Assembly (NCBI GenBank): GCA_029945375.1
Contig: JAQOTE010000019.1
Location: forward strand, 25,558-89,557
DNA length: 64,000 bases
Source: Agaricus subrufescens
Lineage: Eukaryota; Basidiomycota; Agaricomycetes; Agaricales; Agaricaceae
Direction of reading: 5' to 3'
Shown here: piece by piece, positions 58,649 through 64,000 of the stretch
Position numbering within the stretch: position 1 is the stretch's first letter
Layout: every line of letters begins with the position of its first letter
Program-made: the position numbers and the translations under genes
The notes under the pieces: generated by a model
Told to the model about the DNA's origin: nothing
What the model saw: the letters and a program-made list of their open reading frames with translations, nothing else
Database searches by the model: none

Positions 58649-59865
58649 CTACATCATCTCCTGCCCGTCCGGCCCTACTAGCCAGCCCTCCCGCACTCCC
58701 GGGTCCCTGCCCCCGCCCAGCACCCCCTCTGCCGTCCGCGCGTCCAGCACCTGCACCACGGCCGCCCCGTGCGCGCCCAGCACCTCCACGAACCGCCGCG
58801 CCTCTCGCTTCTTCGGTCGGTGTGCAGCGACGCGCACGCCCAGCACCTCGACCGTCGTGGGTATCCCGGCCCCTGTCCAGCGCTGTACCCATGCCGGAAG
58901 CACCAGGTCCACGCGCCGGAGGCTTGGCAGGAATCGGAATAACGGTTGGACGAGATTCAGATCCAGCTCGTTGGCCTTTTTCAGTTTGACCACATTGACT
59001 TGAAGTGTGTGAAGCGATAACATGGGGCTCGAGATGAGGCGGTCGTACCGTCGCGGACCGTCGTAGTGTTCAAGGTTGATGCACAGTCGACGGAGGGCTG
59101 TAAACGTCGAGCAGATGGGCACAGGGCTGATTTCGGGTGTGGTCCAGGATTCAAGGGGATGAGTGAACGAATGGCCGAGAGAGGGAGGCAGTTTAGTGGT
59201 AGATATATTGGCACCTACAAGCCTGGGATGCGACTCTATGAACGACCCCCAGACCTGTGGTTCAAGAATACCATCGGACTTGATACTGTGAACCCAGTTG
59301 AGCAACCTGAGCTTGGGGCACCAGGCGTGAGGCTGGAACCAAGAAAGGTCCTCGCAGTCGGCGACGGTGAGCACCTCGAGATTTGGTAGTGCTCGAAGGA
59401 TGCCCGCGAGGATGCCACCAAGATTGGGTTTCAGCGACTGGGTCAGAGTCTCATGGCCCACGTCTATGTCGAGACGTTTTGTGCACCAACCAACTCGAGA
59501 CTCGCCGTCGTTCGGTAACTCCAGTGCGGTAAGCAGGCCCGAGAGTCGATCAGCTCTGGAGGCGAGGATCCATTCGTACAAGAACAGAAAAGCGAGTCTG
59601 TGCCATCTTTTGCAGACTCGGACGAGATACCGCTTTGTTACCTGACATGCGGTCCGTTACAAGCCCAGAAGATCGGCGATCCTGCGCTCACCAGCGAAAG
59701 GCGATACTCCTTCGCGATCTGCTTTGCTTGCGAGCTCTGCAGGCTCTTCAGGACAAGATCTGAATACTCGATGCCATATGGCACCCACGTCGCGTGGCGA
59801 AAGACCTCGAGCAGGACTTGGTCTGGCAGTTCCTGCACGCGAATGACCGGCTTTCTAGCAGACAT
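58649..59865 (-). CDS. F-box/leucine-rich-repeat-like protein
   Basis: Two exons (59865 to about 59691, about 59640 to 58649). The first carries the F-box-like VQELPDQVLLEVFRHATW; an intron (GTGAGC to GTCAG) joins VTKRYLVRVCKRWHRLAFLF. Then come irregular Leu-rich repeats (ALPNLEVLTVADCEDLSWF, CPKLRLLNWV, FLPSLRRVDLVLPAW). Such proteins are substrate receptors of SCF ubiquitin ligases. The stop lies only 21 bp before the ATG of the downstream large gene, and the C-terminal part is very GC-rich. The gene is divergent from SEC61 with about 130 bp between starts. Confidence 0.75.
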
Positions 59866-59995
59866 ATCTCTGATCGGCGGCCAGTTTCCGTTTTGGGTAG
59901 CGATGCGGTCAGCTTACATAATAAGAGTGCCACGTCTCCAAATAAGCAAAATAAATAAGTCCATTCGCATTCCGTCCTCTCTCTCTCCTTCAACA

Positions 59996-61739
59996 ATGAG
60001 CGGCTGTAAGTCTTGTCCTTCCGCATTCTCACCCAGCTCACTGTGTTCCAGTCAGGTTCCTCAACCTTGTCCGTCCCTTCCTTCCCATTCTCCCTGAAGT
60101 CTCTTCTCCAGACCGCAAGGTTTGCCGAATCACCAGCCATTTCTGCCCATTTACAAACCTCTTTTCCTCCAGGTCCCCTTCAACCAAAAGGTGCTATGGA
60201 CAGCCGTCACCCTCCTCATCTTCTTGGTCTGCTCGCAGGTGCCGCTATATGGTATCATGTCCTCTGATTCCTCGGACCCTCTGTATTGGATGCGTGTCAT
60301 CCTGGCCTCCAATCGAGGGACACTGATGGAACTCGGTATCAGTCCCATCGTCACCTCTGGAATGATCATGCAACTCCTCGCCGGTGCCAACCTCATCGAA
60401 GTCGACTTCAGTCTCAAGGAAGATCGCGCTCTGTTCTCCGGTGCCCAGAAACGTGAGTACACACGACTTCTGACGTGTCATGCGAAAACACAGCTCACGC
60501 GTCTTTCTAGTCTTCGCCCTTATTATATCCCTTGGTCAAGCAACCGTCTATGTCCTCACTGGTCTCTATGGTCAGCCCAAGGACCTAGGTGCTGGTGTTT
60601 GCCTTCTTCTCATCATCCAACTCGTCGCCGCCGCCTTGATCGTCATCCTCCTCGATGAACTTCTTCAAAAAGGCTACGGTCTCGGCTCTGGCATCTCCCT
60701 CTTTATCGCCACCAACATCTGTGAATCCATCATCTGGAAGGCTTTCTCACCAACCACTGTCAACATTGGTCGTGGTCCAGAATTCGAAGGTGCCATTGTT
60801 GCTCTGTTCCATCTGCTGTTCACGTGGAACGACAAAGGACGCGCCCTTCGCGAGGCGTTCTGGAGAGACAGGTTGCCTAATGTGATGAACCTCATCGCTA
60901 CCATCGTCATTTTCGTCGTTGTCATCTACCTCCAAGGATTCAGGATCGAAATCCCCGTCAAGAGCAACAGGTTCCGCGGTCAGAGAGGCAGCTACCCAGT
61001 CAAACTCTTTTATACCTCCAACATGCCGATCATGCTCGAGAGCGCTCTTACTTCCAATGTCTTCATTGTCTCACAAATGCTCGCTACTCGTTTCCCCTCC
61101 AATTTGCTTGTCCGTCTCCTTGGTGTCTGGGAGGTAAGCTTTTTATTAACAACAGCAATTTGTTGTTTCTTACTTTGATTTCAGCCTATGGAAGATTCAC
61201 CTCAACTTGTTGCCGTGTCTGGAATTGCCTACTATATGTCCCCGCCTCACACTATGAAAGAAGCTATCCTCGACCCCATTCACACCGCCGTTTACATTCT
61301 CTTCATCGTCTCCGCCTGTGCACTCTTCTCCAAGACTTGGATTGAGGTTTCCGGCTCTGGTCCCCGTGATGTGGCCAAGCAACTCAAGGATCAACAAATG
61401 GTGAGTGTCATCGTGCTGAAACACCTCGTTTTCTCATCCCTCTCTAGGTCATGGCAGGTCATCGTGAAGGTTCCATGTACAAGGAACTCAAGCGTGTCAT
61501 TCCCACTGCTGCCGCGTTCGGTGGTGCGATGCTTGGACTGCTCTCTGTAGCCGCAGATTTGATGGGTGCTATTGGAAGTGGAACTGGTATTTTGATGGCT
61601 GTTACCATCATCTACAGCTGTGAGTTTGAACTGTCTGTGCATACTAATGGACGCTGATACCTTTGCTTATATAGATTGGGAGATCGGTATGAGGGAGAGT
61701 GGTGGTCCCGAACTGGCAGCTCTTGGTGACCTGCTATAA
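59996..61739 (+). CDS. SEC61: Sec61 alpha, protein-conducting channel of the ER
   Basis: A very short first exon (MSG, start 59996) is spliced to [20 protein letters not shown]. Further exons read [118 protein letters not shown] and the end [14 protein letters not shown]. These cover the full channel of about 475 residues, including the cytosolic loops that bind the ribosome. Sec61 alpha forms the ER translocon with beta and gamma subunits. Introns lie in the usual short form (60011-60053, 61134-61184 and others). The gene looks complete and functional. Confidence 0.95.
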
Positions 61740-62237
61740 GATCCTTTCAAATACCCCTCAGGACGATGACAACGCCTACCATAGTACCACCAACTCTATT
61801 ACTTTCCCCTTATCATTCATGGTTATCGTCCCGGGCACTTGTATGCGGTTTGTAGGGGTATCAACGTCTGCTGGCAGGAAAAGGTGCGGAGGCAGGGAGC
61901 GCGGCAGGACAAGTAAATGTGTTTATTAAAATGAAGGGAAACAATGCGCTGGACGAAGGAGAAAAAAAAATGGGTTTTTAGGGTGAACAGGGGGGAGATT
62001 GCATTTGCTTCTCCTTTGTTACTCTCTCCCCCTCTGGCTTCTTTTTACTTGTGTTACTTTGTGAACCTCGACCTCGCTCGCTTACCTTTAATTTAATTTT
62101 CGGATTATATCACTATTTATAGCCGACTTACGGCAGATGAATTTTCGAACTCAGACGCTTTACGCAGCAGCGGAGTGTGAAATCCACAACTTGTGGCCTA
62201 TCTCCTCTACGCGCGTATTCTTTTCTATTTCTACATT
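61740..62237. other. Intergenic, 3' flank of SEC61 and promoter of the next gene
   Basis: Includes A/T-rich signals (ATTTAATTTTC at about 62092) and a pyrimidine-rich leader before 62238. Nothing else supported. Confidence 0.5.
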
Positions 62238-63178
62238 ATGACGACCAACGAATCGGAAAAGGCAGCTCACGAAATCGTCGACGACAACCGCAAAAATGAT
62301 GATGGCGATGTTGAAGAAGTTTCCGCTCCCCCTGAAAGCGGAAAGGGGAAAGGCAAGGAGAAATCGACATCATCGAAGGAAGACGACTCGTTAGCCAACG
62401 AGGATGATGCTTCTGACAGTGCTTCGGGTAGCGGAAGCGCCGTGACAGGGGGAAACGAGGTTGATGCTTCCGCTTCACAAGAGCCACAACCTTGGCAAGC
62501 CGTATTTGCGCCCCAATATAACGCGTATTATTTTTATAATAGTCAAACTGGGGAGACGACCTGGACGAATCCTCTTCAACCCTCCTCGGATTCTACCCCT
62601 CCTTCATCCGCCGCCGTTGCTCCGGATTCCTTACCGTCATCGACAGAACAAGGGGCCTACTCCGACGTTGATACCTCTGAAAATCCCTCCTCCTCCACAT
62701 CAACTGCGACGCCGTATACCGCTTTACAGGCTGCTGCACTTGCGCAAGGTATTGATCCTTCCTTGGCGCATCTTGATCCTGCCCTTGTCACTGCCACTAC
62801 ATCTGCAAGTGGTGGTCCTATACCGATGTTTCAAGCGAAATTCAATGCTCGGACTGGTGCTTTTACAAGACCTGATGCTCGAACACCTGGGCATTTATCG
62901 GAATATGAACGTATGAAGAGGATGAGTCAGTTTTATTTTGATGTTAATGCTTGGGAACAACAAGTTGCGGATGATAAAGAGGAGGAGGAGGTGAATGGGA
63001 AGAAGAGGAAGAGACCGACGAAGAAGGATTTGGTGAGTTTTTTTTTTTGGTGTTGCGTTTTGGTTTTTTTGGGTTTAGTGCTTATTGCCGTCCTTTTTTT
63101 TTCTTCTCCTTTTAGGAACGGTTTAAGGAACAGAAGAAGCAGAAGAAGATTGCGAAAACGGCTTGGTTGCGGACATAG
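62238..63178 (+). CDS. WW-domain protein
   Basis: Two exons: 62238 to about 63033, and a short final exon 63117-63178, separated by an intron with a poly-T tract. The chosen start gives MTTNESEKAAHE. The first about 90 residues are acidic and Ser-rich. A WW domain follows (about residues 93-120: WQAVFAPQYNAYYFYNSQTG, then ETTWTNP) with both signature tryptophans. The middle is Ser/Pro/Thr-rich. The C-terminal third is basic and helical (SEYERMKRMSQFYFDVNAWE, then KKRKRPTKKDL) and ends EQKKQKKIAKTAWLRT. WW domains bind proline-rich partners; a nuclear role is suggested only by the basic, Lys-rich tail. Confidence 0.8.
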
Positions 63179-63662
63179 GATCCTTTGAGTGATTTTCCTT
63201 GATATTGGAGTCCCTGTGTGTGTGAAGGGGAGGGAGATACTTCTATTTCTTGTGACCTATGAGGCTTTTGCTGTTGCTGTCGTGTCTCTGATTTTGTTAA
63301 TTTATGTGTTGTGTTGTAGACTTTTTCGTCACCCAGATATCGTTATCAATACCTCCCCACCCCCTTTCTTTTTCTGAATCCGTTCAATATATGTGTATGA
63401 AATGGCAAGACCCAACTTTTATGAAATCTTTGAGTTTGATCGGAAATAGAGACTGTAGATCTATTGTGTGTGCATCCCATCCTGTGTTCGGAAACCGGTT
63501 CGACGGTAAGCAATTCTATTCGCACCGCGAATTCGAAAGTAGACGAGTGATCACATGCACTCTCTTTGTAAGACTAAGTACCATTACTGGATTGGCTTTA
63601 AAAGCTCAACACATGGAAGACTAGTACAACCTTCCCTCGGTTTCACTCTCACCCCCCCCAGC
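63179..63662. other. Intergenic, promoter of the amidase gene
   Basis: A pyrimidine-rich stretch (about 63340-63375) and weak open frames only. Confidence 0.45.
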
Positions 63663-64000
63663 ATGCCCTCTCAAATCCAGGATTGGCGAAGCCGTGCCAA
63701 GGCTAAGAAACAACGACAATGGGATTCGATTCCAAAGGAGTGGATACTTAGAAACCCGCCTGGGAAAGATCAACTCAATGTCATGGATATTCCGAGGACT
63801 TGTGGTTTGCTCTCGTTGAGAGAGATTGAGATAACTGAATCTCATGTTGGAGTTATCTTGTCCAACTTGGCTAAAGGGGTTTGGTCTGCGGTGGAGGTGA
63901 CTACTGCGTTTTCGAAGAGAGCGGTTGTTGCTCATCAATTGGTATGTGTTTTTAAGTTTTTTTTTTTTCTTTTTGTTAGTCAGAGGAGTTATTGTGTTTA
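63663..64000 (+). CDS. Fungal amidase (acetamidase type), N-terminal part
   Basis: The start at 63663 (MPSQIQDWRSRAKAKKQRQW) leads to SIPKEWILRNPPGKDQLN, PRTCGLLSLREIEITES and NLAKGVWSAVEVTTAFSKRA followed by VVAHQL. This is the conserved opening of amidase-signature acetamidases, which hydrolyse amides to acid and ammonia. A donor site follows at about 63941 and the window ends in the first intron, so the catalytic Ser-Ser-Lys region is not visible. Confidence 0.83.
   Translation, partial: MPSQIQDWRSRAKAKKQRQWDSIPKEWILRNPPGKDQLNVMDIPRTCGLLSLREIEITESHVGVILSNLAKGVWSAVEVTTAFSKRAVVAHQLVCVFKFFFFLFVSQRSYCV

Noticed and set aside
1..64000. CRISPR arrays, bacterial operons or riboswitches
   Set aside because: The sequence is eukaryotic with spliced genes; no regularly spaced repeats were seen.

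Overview
This is a 64 kb stretch of a basidiomycete genome, most likely an agaric or related Agaricomycete. Genes are split by many short (about 45-60 bp) GT-AG introns. Several families are typical of these fungi: a DUF6533/DUF6534-type multi-pass pair, a DUF6593 protein, a WD40 protein and a Tnp2-type CACTA transposon with its partner ORF. All exon structures here were worked out by eye from reading frames and splice signals. Where exon lengths were summed they are divisible by three.

Layout. (1) 1.2-5.7 kb: two divergent paralogous multi-pass membrane proteins. (2) 5.9-35.3 kb: an unusual accessory block of about 29.4 kb, bounded by about 250-bp AT-rich imperfect inverted repeats (5876-6122 and 35020-35271). 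Apart from a weak hypothetical at 7.7 kb, all genes left of about 20 kb are on the minus strand and all genes to the right are on the plus strand. Just inside each repeat lies one copy of an unrecognised paralogous gene (called A and B here), in mirror orientation. Between them are a coiled-coil membrane protein with an internal 111-residue duplication, an unrecognised 734-aa protein, a WD40 protein with a C-terminal membrane segment, a SUN-domain protein, an unrecognised 306-aa protein, a second coiled-coil membrane protein, and a CACTA-type element whose transposase has a frameshift. (3) 35.7-64 kb: ordinary conserved chromosome. It holds a Tag1-like vacuolar protein, a secreted alginate-lyase-superfamily protein, a DUF6593 protein, COP9 signalosome subunit 1, ribosome-biogenesis factor NOP53, an intron-containing tRNA-Ala(TGC), a UbiA prenyltransferase, a universal stress protein, a very large PH-like protein, an F-box protein, Sec61 alpha, a WW-domain protein and the start of an amidase.

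The most interesting part is the inverted-repeat block. At least five of its genes encode proteins with one predicted membrane segment, and several add coiled coils or acidic regions; one is a SUN protein. The sequence would fit a clustered, rapidly diversifying set of nuclear-envelope or endomembrane proteins. That function is inferred from topology and one recognised domain, not shown. The inverted repeats and mirror-image paralogs suggest an inverted duplication of one gene plus its downstream flank, later filled by other genes and a transposon.
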